Of a stretch of 64,000 nucleotides of DNA, positions 18,913 through 28,007 are shown one piece after another. The notes under the pieces are model-generated. The model made no database searches. It was not told where the DNA came from and was given only the letters and a program-made list of their open reading frames with translations. The stretch comes from Acinetobacter piscicola (GTDB taxonomy: Bacteria; Pseudomonadota; Gammaproteobacteria; Pseudomonadales; Moraxellaceae). Both the position numbers and the translations under genes were made by a program. Within the stretch, counting starts at the first letter, position 1. Each line of letters begins with the position of its first letter. The stretch spans positions 100,026 through 164,025 of the forward strand of contig NZ_KZ268706.1 in NCBI RefSeq assembly GCF_002233755.1, read 5' to 3'.

Positions 18913-19273
18913 GTCTGATATCTTTTGGCTAAATGAGAGAGTGTTTACTTTAAGCCGTGAAGTTTAAAGCATTTTTCCAATTTAGCTTTAGTTTATGCTT
19001 AAAAAAAACTCATTTTTTTTGTGATTAAATTAAAACTTTATTCATAAAACCACCAATAATACGTTTATTCTACGTTAAAGATTTTCCAATAATTTTTATC
19101 ATTTCCATCATTCTTTCTGACTCTACAGTTCAAAACATGAAGCTAACAAATTCAGTAGCGAAAACAATTAAGCCATAAATCTTTAGGGTTAATCTCTAAA
19201 TTTTTATTAACTCCCCAATTACACCCCAATTAGCTGTAATAAAATAGACCATTAAAATACAGATAAAGCCATC

Positions 19274-19324
19274 TTGTATTTAATAAAATTCCATGCATAA
19301 TATTTTAGAGTAATTACTCTAAAA
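19274..19324 (+). promoter_or_regulatory. Promoter with 22-base operator-like palindrome
   Basis: A -35-like TTGTAT (19274-19279) and a -10-like CATAAT (19296-19301) are separated by 16 bases. They are followed at once by a perfect 22-base palindrome, 19303-19324, whose half-site is TTTTAGAGTAA. It covers the expected transcription start, 22 bases before the ATG of the HD-hydrolase gene, so a dimeric repressor would block initiation. The rest of the 18913-19345 gap is AT-rich with no gene seen. Confidence 0.55.
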
Positions 19325-19345
19325 AATAAAACAGGAATAAATAAA

Positions 19346-20098
19346 ATGATTGGATCTAGAGAGTGGATGAGCTTAAGTAACGGAAAATTAAGCTTTAAAG
19401 AAAAAACACAAATGATTAGAGCCGTACTATTACCTGCTGTTTTAGGCTATGGCAAAACTTTTTTAAAACCCGGTGCTAATCCAATACAACTCAAACTGAC
19501 AGATTTCAAAATTCCAGATACAGCGATTGTAAAAGAAGCAATAACGGAATTAGAACACACTGATTCTAAAGCAATCATCAACCATTCGTGGCGAACCTAT
19601 ATTTGGGGACTCGCAATGGCTGATTCAAAAAAATGGCAAATTGATGAGGAAAGTTTTGCAGTCGCTAGTTTGATGCATGATTTGGGTTTAGTTGAGCATT
19701 TAGAACAATATTCCTGTCAATGTTTTACTTTCGAAAGTGCTTTACGTGCAGAAAACTTATGCTCAAAACATCACTATCCAAAAGAAAAAACAGACAATAT
19801 TTCAGAAGCAATTTGCATGCATTTGAATGGCTATTTAAATGAAAATGATCAAAATCTTTCGAAAGAAGTCATACTTTTACAAAAGGCTACTTCTTGTGAT
19901 GTTATTGGTACAGATTTATCAACGTTCTCAACAGCTTTTAAAGATGAGGTTTTAGCAGAATATCCGCGCTTTAATTTTAATACAGAAATGCGAAAATTGA
20001 TCAAAATTGAAGCTCAAAGAAATCCTAAATCTCGTACTGCACTTACGCTACAAGTCGGATTACCTTTAATGATTCGAATGAATATTTTTAAGGAATGA
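19346..20098 (+). CDS. HD-domain metal-dependent hydrolase
   Basis: The 250-residue protein has an HD-superfamily core: HSWRTYIWGLAMAD, then VASLMHDLGLVEHL with the metal-binding HD pair, and AICMHLNG further on. The arrangement recalls the cyanamide-hydratase-like HD group, but the substrate cannot be assigned. A ribosome site (AGGAA) precedes the ATG. It is four bases from the following alpha/beta hydrolase gene, so both belong to one operon under the palindromic operator. Confidence 0.75.
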   Translation: MIGSREWMSLSNGKLSFKEKTQMIRAVLLPAVLGYGKTFLKPGANPIQLKLTDFKIPDTAIVKEAITELEHTDSKAIINHSWRTYIWGLAMADSKKWQIDEESFAVASLMHDLGLVEHLEQYSCQCFTFESALRAENLCSKHHYPKEKTDNISEAICMHLNGYLNENDQNLSKEVILLQKATSCDVIGTDLSTFSTAFKDEVLAEYPRFNFNTEMRKLIKIEAQRNPKSRTALTLQVGLPLMIRMNIFKE

Positions 20099-20102
20099 TC
20101 AA

Positions 20103-20918
20103 ATGATCCATAACACGTTCACTCAAAGAACGATTCATTTTAACCAACAACCGATCCTTGTTGATATTCACTCAAATCCTGAAAATAAACAGAGTATTAT
20201 TCTGCTTGCTGCACTGGGTGTAGCAATCAGTAAATACGAAAAGTTAATTGCATCGTTAAAGCAAAATGATCTTAATGTTGTTGTGGCAGATTATCCAAAT
20301 TGTGGTCGTAATCTTCCGCTGGTTTCAGCCGATATTGATTATAACTATGCGGATTTACTCAATGATTTTATTCCTCAACTTGAACAAATTGCTTTTGATT
20401 TAAATACGCACACGCCTATTTTATTCGGTCATAGTTTAGGAGGACATTTAGCAACACTTTATGCTCAAAACCATGCAAATAAAGTGATTGGTGTTGCAAC
20501 TGGAAACATTGGTCTAAAAAATTGGGACTTAAAAGGTAAAATAAATATTTTAAAAGCTGTCACTGTGATTAATGCCATGATTTTAAAAGATGGCTATTTT
20601 GCAGGTTATAAAATTGCGTTTGGAAATCGTGAAACTAAATCGCTGATGCGAGATTGGTCAAAAGTCGTCTTTACGGGAAATTATCAACATATCATTGGAC
20701 ATGAAAAAATCGTTGAGAATAATGCTCTATTTATCCATTTAAAAGGTGATAATTTCGCACCAATGAGCTCAATGCTTGGTTTAAGTCGTTATTTTAATCA
20801 TCCGAACATTGAAACCGTAGATTTATCACAACAGCTCAAAGGAAACCAACATGCTGTATGGATTAAACAACCTGAGGAAGCAGTGAAAGTGATTAAGGAT
20901 TGGGTAAAGAATTCATGA
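20103..20918 (+). CDS. Alpha/beta hydrolase
   Basis: The 271-residue alpha/beta-hydrolase fold has nucleophile motif GHSLGG, an upstream VVVADYPNCGRN strand, and a C-terminal Gln-His-Ala region (GNQHAVW) that should supply the catalytic His. The acid residue is probably in HLKGDNFAP. Substrate is unknown, probably an ester. It is the second gene of the operon with the HD hydrolase and ends before a terminator. Confidence 0.8.
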   Translation: MIHNTFTQRTIHFNQQPILVDIHSNPENKQSIILLAALGVAISKYEKLIASLKQNDLNVVVADYPNCGRNLPLVSADIDYNYADLLNDFIPQLEQIAFDLNTHTPILFGHSLGGHLATLYAQNHANKVIGVATGNIGLKNWDLKGKINILKAVTVINAMILKDGYFAGYKIAFGNRETKSLMRDWSKVVFTGNYQHIIGHEKIVENNALFIHLKGDNFAPMSSMLGLSRYFNHPNIETVDLSQQLKGNQHAVWIKQPEEAVKVIKDWVKNS

Positions 20919-20991
20919 AAAATCATTTTGTAAGTCCATGTAATAAAATATTGACGCCATCCTAACTATGCTCTAGCCTAATTTGTAATAT

Positions 20992-21039
20992 GCCCAACAC
21001 CTCTTCAATTTTTATAATTTGTACGTGTTGGCTTTTTTA
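20992..21039 (+). terminator. Terminator after the HD/hydrolase operon
   Basis: CCAACAC (20994-21000) pairs with GTGTTGG (21025-21031). A bulged C allows one further G-C pair, and TTTTTTAT follows. The loop is long (24 bases), so it may be only moderately efficient. Confidence 0.5.
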
Positions 21040-21174
21040 TATCCATAACTCCCATAATTGCCAATCTTTTTTAGAACCTGTTTGTTGTATATCAACATAA
21101 TTACTATTTTGAATTGGTAAATTTAAATATAGCTCCTTTACACGTTCGCCCCATTTGCTATGCGGATATATCAC
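21037..21174 (-). pseudogene. Possible gene remnant, 45 codons
   Basis: A minus-strand frame reads IYPHSKWGERVKELYLNLPI and ends KDWQLWELWI before a TAA. Its composition is protein-like, but there is no ATG, and the frame is closed upstream by a TGA inside the end of the metallopeptidase gene. A GTG at 21174 is the only plausible start. It may be the C-terminal end of a lost gene. Apart from this and the terminator I see nothing in 20919-21218. Confidence 0.25.
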
Positions 21175-21218
21175 TAAACCTTCTTTTAACCGAAATAATA
21201 TGATTTTATAAAAGTTGT

Positions 21219-21899
21219 TTATTTTTCAATCCACCACCATGGCATTGCACCACTTTTTAAAATCTTCCGATGATTTTTAAAATTACCATCATGCTTTTCA
21301 ACTTCTGCCCAAAACGCAGCACTATGATCAAAGTGTTGAGTATGTGCTAACTCATGCACACAAACATAACGTGTAATTTCAAGCACATGCAATACCAAAG
21401 CACTATTCAACATAATATCATGCCGTGAAGTACAGCTTCCCCAACGTGTTTTAGGTTGGCGAACTGAACATTCACCAAACTTTAACCTAGTCTCATGGCT
21501 GACTTGTTTTAAATAGATCGGTAAATGGTGTTTTGCGTAGGCGATCACAAATGCTTTTAAGTATTGTTCAGGCTGACGATCACTGACTAAAAGCTGATGA
21601 TTTTTCTCATCATAAATATAAGAATTTTTTTGAGTTTGATAAATGAGCTGTAAAGGTTGTTCTAAATTAAAAAGCATTAATTCAGTTGGCAAAGTTCGCT
21701 CAACTTGAACGATTTTTTCTTGTTGTTTATGCCATGTTTCAATCATCCATTGTTCAGACTGACTGAGAAAATCTTGGATTTGCCTTTTTGAGCAAAATTT
21801 TGGCACAGTTAAACGAATCTGCGTAGGTTCTACACGTAAACGTAAACGTGTTGCCCGTGCATGATGCGTAATTTGTATTTCGGGTAAGTTTGAGATCAT
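21219..21899 (-). CDS. YgjP/SprT-like zinc metallopeptidase
   Basis: The 226-residue protein is of the YgjP (DUF45) family. The zinc site is HELAHTQHFDHSAAFW: HExxH plus a downstream His and the conserved FW. A strand RWGSCTSRHDIMLN, typical of the family, precedes it. The protein is cytoplasmic, with no signal peptide. Natural substrates are not established. Confidence 0.88.
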   Translation of the reverse strand: MISNLPEIQITHHARATRLRLRVEPTQIRLTVPKFCSKRQIQDFLSQSEQWMIETWHKQQEKIVQVERTLPTELMLFNLEQPLQLIYQTQKNSYIYDEKNHQLLVSDRQPEQYLKAFVIAYAKHHLPIYLKQVSHETRLKFGECSVRQPKTRWGSCTSRHDIMLNSALVLHVLEITRYVCVHELAHTQHFDHSAAFWAEVEKHDGNFKNHRKILKSGAMPWWWIEK

Positions 21900-21920
21900 T
21901 TATTCTATAATTACACATAG

Positions 21921-22033
21921 AATCTCCCTCCTTGCGTCATTTCATTCCTTACCTTTCATAAAGGGGAAGGCTCCATTGTAAATGAATTAACGGAGTGAAA
22001 GCCCCTCTTTTTAAAGAGGGGTTTGGGGAGATT
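21921..22033. repeat. Palindromic intergenic repeat element (REP-like)
   Basis: The element is bounded by AATCTCCC (21921) and its complement GGGAGATT (22026-22033). It contains a small hairpin CCTTTCATAAAGG and a strong hairpin of CCCCTCTTT with AAAGAGGGG. GC-rich stems in this AT-rich gap suggest a dispersed palindromic element and not a simple terminator, although the last hairpin could stop rpiA transcription. No reading frame crosses it. Confidence 0.5.
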
Positions 22034-22042
22034 AAAAAATAG

Positions 22043-22714
22043 TTAAACCGCTGTACGCTCTTCAATACCATTATTGGTCGCAACGATGGCAATATCCGCT
22101 TTTTGAATTGCGAAAATGCCGTTACAAACTACACCCGGAATATCATTCAGTGTTTTTTCAAGTTCTAATGCATTTAAAATATTCAAATTAAAAACATCTA
22201 AAATCACATTACCATTGTCGGTGACTACGCCTTCACGATAAGCAGGATCACCACCCAAAGAAACAATTTTACGCGCAACAGCAGAACGTGCCATTGGAAT
22301 CACTTCAATTGGTACTGGGAAATCACGACCTAACTGATCAACCCATTTTGAATCATCAACGATACAAACGAATTTTTTAGCAATAGATGCAACAATTTTT
22401 TCACGAGTCAATGCAGCACCACCACCTTTGATCATATGCAGATGACGATCGATTTCATCAGCACCATCAACATAAGCATCCAAACCACCAACATGGTTCA
22501 TATCAACCACTTCGATGCCAAGCTTTTTAAGACGTTGTGCCGTTGCTTCAGAACTTGCAACCGCAGCTTCCAGTTGTAATTCAGGTAAAAGGTCAATTAA
22601 GAAATTTACAGTACTTCCAGTACCTACTCCCAAAATGCCCCCTTTTGGTAAGTGTTTTAAAGCGGCTTTGGCTGCTGCTTGTTTTTTCTCATCTTGGGTT
22701 GCATAAAGGCTCAT
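22043..22714 (-). CDS. rpiA: Ribose-5-phosphate isomerase A
   Basis: RpiA interconverts ribose-5-phosphate and ribulose-5-phosphate in the pentose phosphate pathway. The 223-residue protein has the substrate loop [12 protein letters not shown], the DGADEID motif, the [11 protein letters not shown] phosphate loop and the C-terminal NGIF region. The ATG at 22714 (GAGAG upstream) is preferred; a TTG at 22726 would add four residues. It is divergent from ilvA, an arrangement common in gammaproteobacteria. Confidence 0.97.
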   Translation of the reverse strand: MSLYATQDEKKQAAAKAALKHLPKGGILGVGTGSTVNFLIDLLPELQLEAAVASSEATAQRLKKLGIEVVDMNHVGGLDAYVDGADEIDRHLHMIKGGGAALTREKIVASIAKKFVCIVDDSKWVDQLGRDFPVPIEVIPMARSAVARKIVSLGGDPAYREGVVTDNGNVILDVFNLNILNALELEKTLNDIPGVVCNGIFAIQKADIAIVATNNGIEERTAV

Positions 22715-22829
22715 GACATCTCTCAATTAAATTTCAATTTCCTGCACATTTTGCATAATTTTAAAACGCAAATGTACAGCGGTTTGTTACAATGATCGCT
22801 CATTTTAAACTGTTAGATGGAAAATTAAC

Positions 22830-24368
22830 ATGCTGTCTCGTTTGGTTCGACAAATATTACAGGCAACCGTCTATGACGTTGCAATCGAAACCCCACTCGA
22901 AGCAGCGCCACGAATTAGTGAAAAACTAAACAATAACATTCGCTTTAAACGCGAAGACTTACAACCTGTCTTTTCTTTCAAACTGCGTGGTGCGTATAAC
23001 CGCATCAGTCAATTACCGAAATCTCAGTTGGAACGTGGCGTTATTACTGCTTCTGCGGGTAACCATGCTCAAGGCGTGGCATTATCTGGTCAAAAGTTAG
23101 GAATTCGTGCCATTATTGTCATGCCAAAAACCACACCTGATATTAAAGTCCAAGCTGTAAAACGCTTAGGCGGTGAAGTGGTACTGCATGGCGATTCTTT
23201 TGATGTTGCCAATAAATACGCCATCCAACGTGCCAAAGATGAAGGCATGAGCTTTATTCCGCCTTATGACGATGAATTGGTCATGGCTGGTCAAGGTACT
23301 ATTGCCAATGAAATTTTACGTCAATGGCGTGATGTCGAATATGTTTTCGTCGCTGTAGGTGGCGGCGGTTTAATTGCAGGTGTTGCTGCTTACTTAGGCG
23401 ATGTTGCACCACACGTCAAAGTTATTCCAGTTGAATATGATGAATCTGCGTGTTTAAAAGCGGCTTTTGAAGCCAATGAACGTGTGATTTTACCGACTGT
23501 CGGTTTATTTGCAGACGGCACAGCGGTTGCGCAAATTGGTGAAAAACCTTTTGAAGTGATTCAATTACAAAAATCGGATAACTCAGGTCCTATCGTTGAA
23601 CGTGAGGTTATTTTAGTCAATACCGATGAAATCTGTGCCGCAATTAAAGACACTTATGATGAATGTCGTAGCATTGTAGAACCTTCAGGGGCGATGGCTT
23701 TAGCAGGGATCAAAAAATATGTTGCTGAACATGAACTTTCTGGCAAAAACATGGTGTCGATTGTTTGTGGTGCAAACATGAATTTCGATCGTTTACGTTA
23801 TATTGCTGAACGTACAGAACTGGGTGAGCGTAAAGAAGCTATTTTTGCAGTCACGATTCCTGAAGAAAAAGGTTCTTTCCTTAACTTCTGTCGTGCCTTA
23901 CAAGGTCGTAATATCACTGAGTTTAACTACCGTGCGAGTGATGCATCAGCAGCGCAAGTATTTGTTGGAATCAGTTTAAAAGCGGGCGAAAAAGAGCGCC
24001 ACGATATCTACGAAGCATTAAAGCTACATTATGATGTTGATGATCTATCTGATGATGAAGTTGCGAAATTACATATTCGTTATCTCGTTGGTGGTCATGC
24101 AGATATTGAAAATGAACGTCTTTTCCGTGTCGAATTCCCTGAGCGTCCAGGTGCTTTATTAACGTTCTTAGAACGTTTGGGGCCAACACATAACATTACC
24201 CTATTCCATTACCGTAACCATGGTGCGGCAGAAGGTCGTGTATTGGTTGGTCTTGAAGCGACTGATGCTAAACAAAATCCTGATGGTTTAATTGAAACAT
24301 TGGAAAGTATTACTTATCCTTATGCAGAAATTACCAATAACTTAGGTTATCAGCGTTTCTTGAAATAG
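22830..24368 (+). CDS. ilvA: Threonine ammonia-lyase, biosynthetic
   Basis: IlvA deaminates threonine to 2-oxobutanoate, the first step to isoleucine. The 512-residue protein has a PLP-binding catalytic domain (1-320) with Lys51 in FSFKLRGAYN, the phosphate-binding loop VGGGGLIAG, and SAGNHAQG. Two C-terminal ACT-like regulatory domains (about 335-512) include VEFPERPGALLTFLERL. These give isoleucine/valine control in the family, which marks it as biosynthetic and not the short catabolic TdcB. Confidence 0.97.
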   Translation: MLSRLVRQILQATVYDVAIETPLEAAPRISEKLNNNIRFKREDLQPVFSFKLRGAYNRISQLPKSQLERGVITASAGNHAQGVALSGQKLGIRAIIVMPKTTPDIKVQAVKRLGGEVVLHGDSFDVANKYAIQRAKDEGMSFIPPYDDELVMAGQGTIANEILRQWRDVEYVFVAVGGGGLIAGVAAYLGDVAPHVKVIPVEYDESACLKAAFEANERVILPTVGLFADGTAVAQIGEKPFEVIQLQKSDNSGPIVEREVILVNTDEICAAIKDTYDECRSIVEPSGAMALAGIKKYVAEHELSGKNMVSIVCGANMNFDRLRYIAERTELGERKEAIFAVTIPEEKGSFLNFCRALQGRNITEFNYRASDASAAQVFVGISLKAGEKERHDIYEALKLHYDVDDLSDDEVAKLHIRYLVGGHADIENERLFRVEFPERPGALLTFLERLGPTHNITLFHYRNHGAAEGRVLVGLEATDAKQNPDGLIETLESITYPYAEITNNLGYQRFLK

Positions 24369-24384
24369 AATTGTCTTTCAATGC

Positions 24385-24416
24385 ACATCAAGCTCTTGTC
24401 AAATAGAGCTTGATGT
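24385..24416. terminator. Hairpin between ilvA and the convergent gene
   Basis: An 11-base stem ACATCAAGCTC/GAGCTTGATGT with a ten-base loop lies 17 bases after the ilvA stop. No long T run follows on the plus strand, so it may be a weak or bidirectional terminator. Confidence 0.5.
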
Positions 24417-24440
24417 ATATAAGTATTTTGAATTTAACAA

Positions 24441-25037
24441 TCAATCATCATCTGACAAAAAACTACTCAAATTAAATGGTTTAAATCGTTCATAATATTC
24501 GATGGATGGATGCGATCCAATAAATTGCTTACGAAATAACTTAATAAATTGTTCTATTTTTTTAGGTTGATCTGGCACAGCCATCCAAATCTGTTCAGAT
24601 GCGTAAATCAACAACATTCGATACCCCTGCTTTCTCACCTCGTTATAAATTTCTTCCAGAACAATATCGTAAACATGGCTACGTAAAGCATAAAAATTAC
24701 CAATTAAATCTTTATATTTTTCAAAATGTTCAAATAATGGCGCTGTTCTTAACTCAATCCTGTTTTGGATTGCATCAACATCCACACTTAAATCCTGAAA
24801 TAATGCACAAGTCTCAATACCATTATCAAAATGTTGATCACGATCAATACTTAAAAAATAACCACGATATTTGTATTCTTGAAGATCATCCTCAGTCGTA
24901 GGCTCTGTTATATTTTTAGGAGATAGCCAATAATAGAAAGTATCAAAATCCCTTCTAAATTTTTTCTTTGGAATTTTCAGCGACTCCAACTCTGGAAACC
25001 ATGCTTGTAAGTGTTGATATATCTTTTTATCATCCAT
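24441..25037 (-). CDS. Unknown protein, paralogue of the adjacent gene
   Basis: The 198-residue soluble protein starts MDDKKIYQHLQAWFPELESL. It shares the same N-terminus, IP-KKK patch, SAIFQD-like/CALFQDLSVD segment, HFEKYKDLIGNFYALR, and LLIYASEQIWMAVPDQPKKI block with the next gene upstream. No catalytic motif or signal peptide is seen, and I do not recognise the family. Two aligned copies in tandem point to duplication and divergence, as seen for immunity or contact-system proteins, but nothing here proves such a role. Confidence 0.65.
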   Translation of the reverse strand: MDDKKIYQHLQAWFPELESLKIPKKKFRRDFDTFYYWLSPKNITEPTTEDDLQEYKYRGYFLSIDRDQHFDNGIETCALFQDLSVDVDAIQNRIELRTAPLFEHFEKYKDLIGNFYALRSHVYDIVLEEIYNEVRKQGYRMLLIYASEQIWMAVPDQPKKIEQFIKLFRKQFIGSHPSIEYYERFKPFNLSSFLSDDD

Positions 25038-25100
25038 TGTTTATTCAGTTTTTAAAAAGAGAACAAAACTATACTTTAAAAAGCCTTAATGTTTCAAACC

Positions 25101-25646
25101 TCAGGTCGATCTCGAACAATCAAACAAAGCATAATGTTCTATAGTGATATCTTCATCATGGAATTGTTTATTAAAATGTTTACAAAATTTTTCAATCTTA
25201 TGGTCTTGATTAGGAACAGCTAACCAATAATAATCATCTGCGTAAATTAAAAGCAATTCAAAATTATGCATCTTCAATATTGTTAAAATTTCTTCAAAAA
25301 CGATATCAAAGACCTGATCTTGTACATTGTAATAGCGTCCAATAACAGCTTTATGTTTTTCGAAATGGTCTAAGATCGGTTTAGCTCGTAGGCGAATTGT
25401 GGTCTGCACATGCTGAGCATCTAAATGATGATCTTGAAAAATAGCACTACGCTCGATTTCATTTTCATGAAAAGTATGCCGATCAATTTTCATTACATAA
25501 GCACGTAAATGATTTACCACTTTTTCTGCAACTAACCAGCCTAAAAACTCCTCAAAATCTTTACGCTTTTTCTTTTTGGGTATTTTTCTTTCCAGCAATT
25601 CTGGGAACCAGTGCTGGAGTATTTTGAAAATTTTTTTATCATCCAT
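25101..25646 (-). CDS. Unknown protein, tandem paralogue
   Basis: The 181-residue protein starts MDDKKIFKILQHWFPELLER and contains HFEKHKAVIGRYYNVQDQVF and LLIYADDYYWLAVPNQDHKI, aligning along its whole length with the downstream copy. It is slightly shorter in the region after KKK. It lies 63 bases upstream of its paralogue on the same strand. Function is unknown. Confidence 0.65.
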   Translation of the reverse strand: MDDKKIFKILQHWFPELLERKIPKKKKRKDFEEFLGWLVAEKVVNHLRAYVMKIDRHTFHENEIERSAIFQDHHLDAQHVQTTIRLRAKPILDHFEKHKAVIGRYYNVQDQVFDIVFEEILTILKMHNFELLLIYADDYYWLAVPNQDHKIEKFCKHFNKQFHDEDITIEHYALFDCSRST

Positions 25647-25887
25647 TTTTATACTTCAACTTAAGCTAAGTTTTAGAGTGAAAATCCATCTCTTCAAATG
25701 AAGTATATTTATGGTTTTTTAAATATTTATGACAAGATATGACAAGAAAAATGACTATTTTTACATTTAGCCTATTTTATTGTCCTTTTACAGATTGGCT
25801 GCTGAATAGTTTAAATATAAAATGTGTATAAATTAAATATGATGATATCAATGCGAGTTTCGCATGATGATAAGGATTTTTTAGATT

Positions 25888-26538
25888 ATGGCATTATTTG
25901 CTGTTATCGGTTTAGGGAGTTTCGGAGAAGCGACCGCTTTAGAACTCACCAACTTAAATCACGATGTGATTGGGATAGATATCCTCAAAAAATATGTTGA
26001 AAATATCGCAGATAAAATTAGCCATGCAGTGATTGCAGATGCAACAGATGAGCACGTTTTAGAAGAGCTTAATGTTAAAAACTGCGATGCTGTAGTGGTT
26101 GCGATTGGTGAAGATATTGAAGCCAGTATTTTATGTGTCCTACATTTAAAAAATTTAGGAATTGATAAAATCTACGCCAAAGCAAAATCTAAAGCACATC
26201 ATATGATTTTGTCGCATTTAGGCATTACTAAAATCATCCATCCTGAAGAGGATATGGGGATACGGGTTGCACAATCTCTAAGTTATCCGATGGTACGACG
26301 TTATATGGCGCTGAACAATGATCGCTATATCGTTAAAATTGAGATCGCTGCAAATTTGCAAGGCGCTCAATTTCAAACAGTCATGGAAAACTCACCTGAA
26401 ATTAAAACTTTAATGTTACAACGTGGCTCTCATGTACTCTATGAGGTTGCGCCTGGAACCATTTTACAGGAAAAAGATATTTTAATTCTTGAAGGTCCTG
26501 TAGAAATGTTAAGACAATTTTCAATACGGTTTTTATAG
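25888..26538 (+). CDS. Potassium channel regulatory subunit, KtrA-type (RCK/TrkA-N)
   Basis: The 216-residue protein has an N-terminal Rossmann RCK domain (VIGLGSFGEATALEL, acidic end DILKKYVE) and a C-terminal TrkA-C domain from about residue 140. KtrA rings bind ATP/ADP or NAD(H) and gate the partner translocator KtrB, whose gene begins nine bases downstream. The pair forms a sodium-dependent potassium uptake system at the inner membrane. Confidence 0.9.
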   Translation: MALFAVIGLGSFGEATALELTNLNHDVIGIDILKKYVENIADKISHAVIADATDEHVLEELNVKNCDAVVVAIGEDIEASILCVLHLKNLGIDKIYAKAKSKAHHMILSHLGITKIIHPEEDMGIRVAQSLSYPMVRRYMALNNDRYIVKIEIAANLQGAQFQTVMENSPEIKTLMLQRGSHVLYEVAPGTILQEKDILILEGPVEMLRQFSIRFL

Positions 26539-26547
26539 TTGTAATCT

Positions 26548-27900
26548 ATGCGTTTATCTAAAAATGAACTGGTTGATAAAAAACATAATCGTATTAATCT
26601 CAGTCCACCGAGTTTACTTGCTTTAGGTTTTTTAAGTTTCATCATTATCGGCACATTGTTGCTGAAGCTTCCTTTCGCCCATCACGGCGATTTAACATGG
26701 ATAAACGCACTCTTCACAGCGACTTCTGCGGTAACCATTACTGGGCTCTCTGTGGTCAATATTGGTGAGTCTTTTACCACCTTTGGTCAAGTCATTGTCA
26801 TGTTACTGATCCAATGTGGCGGTTTAGGCTTTATGACCTTTGCTATTCTTGCAGCATTAAGTCTATCTTCCAAAGTTGGGCTTAAACAGCAAATCATGGC
26901 GCAAGAAACTATTGGACAAACCAGCTTAGCTAAAGCCACATTTACAGTAAAAGGTGTTTTTCTTTACTCATTATTTTTTGAAGCGATTGGTACAGCTATC
27001 TTAACCATGGCTTGGTCGCATCATTATGATCTTGATAATGCTTTTTTCTACGCTCTCTTTTACAGTGTTTCAGCGTTTAATAATGGTGGATTTTCTTTAT
27101 TTCCCAATAGTTTAATGAGCTTCTCAGATCAATACATGGTCACCTTTACCATCAGTATGCTCTATATTATTGGCGGTATTGGTTTTGTCGTGCTTATGGA
27201 TATTAAGCGAGCAAAACGCTGGAAAAAGCTTTCAACCAACAGCAAACTCATTCTTTCGACCATTGCAGGACTCAACCTATTTGCCTTTATTGTCATTTGG
27301 TTAATAGAAGCATCTAATCCGCTAACACTTGCACCAATGTCTGTAGGTGATCAAGCTTTGAATGCATGGTTCCATGCGACTGTACCCCGCTCTTCAGGTT
27401 TTAACAGCTTAGAAGTGGGTAATATGAGCAATGCTTCAACTTTAGTGACTATGGTTCTGATGTTCATTGGTGGTGGTTCTTTAAGTACTGCTGGTGGAAT
27501 TAAAGTCGGCACATTTATTATTATGATCTTAAGTGTGATCACTTTTCTAAAGCGTTCAGATGAAATTACTGTTTTCGGTCGTTCAGTTTCACATCAAGCA
27601 ACATTTAAAGCACTTGCGGTGATTGCCATTACATCATTGCTGATTTTAATTGGCTTTTTCACCTTGTTGATTTTAGAACCCAATAAAAAATTCTTAGATT
27701 TATTATTTGAAGCTGTTTCTGCTGCTTGCACTGTTGGTCTATCACGTGGAGTCACTGAAGATCTGCAACCCGGCAGTTTAGTCGCCTTAATGTTTTTAAT
27801 GTTCGCAGGTCGTTTAGGGCCTTTAACCTTGGCCTATCTCATTGCAACACCAAATAAGAGTCGAGTCAGCCGTCCAACAACAGAAATTCAAATCGGTTAA
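26548..27900 (+). CDS. Potassium translocating subunit, KtrB/TrkH family
   Basis: This is a polytopic protein of 450 residues with four pore-loop repeats, each with a selectivity-filter Gly: TSAVTITGLSVVN, SAFNNGGFSLF, ATVPRSSGFNSLEVG and AACTVGLSRGVTEDL. The intramembrane gating loop GGGSLSTAGGIKVGT is intact. At 450 residues it matches KtrB and not the longer TrkH. It forms an operon with the ktrA-like gene, followed by a strong terminator. Confidence 0.92.
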   Translation: MRLSKNELVDKKHNRINLSPPSLLALGFLSFIIIGTLLLKLPFAHHGDLTWINALFTATSAVTITGLSVVNIGESFTTFGQVIVMLLIQCGGLGFMTFAILAALSLSSKVGLKQQIMAQETIGQTSLAKATFTVKGVFLYSLFFEAIGTAILTMAWSHHYDLDNAFFYALFYSVSAFNNGGFSLFPNSLMSFSDQYMVTFTISMLYIIGGIGFVVLMDIKRAKRWKKLSTNSKLILSTIAGLNLFAFIVIWLIEASNPLTLAPMSVGDQALNAWFHATVPRSSGFNSLEVGNMSNASTLVTMVLMFIGGGSLSTAGGIKVGTFIIMILSVITFLKRSDEITVFGRSVSHQATFKALAVIAITSLLILIGFFTLLILEPNKKFLDLLFEAVSAACTVGLSRGVTEDLQPGSLVALMFLMFAGRLGPLTLAYLIATPNKSRVSRPTTEIQIG

Positions 27901-27926
27901 AAGATTAAAAGATAAATTCAAAAACA

Positions 27927-27960
27927 ATAAACCCTCACTTGCTTCAAAGTGAGGGTTTAT
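27927..27960 (+). terminator. Terminator after ktrAB
   Basis: A 14-base perfect stem (ATAAACCCTCACTT and complement) with loop GCTTCA lies 27 bases after the stop. It faces pldA, which ends at 28008 on the other strand, and could serve both. Confidence 0.75.
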
Positions 27961-28007
27961 CTACAACGGTTTATTCACGAGTTTGAATGATCAACTATTC
28001 GAAATAA

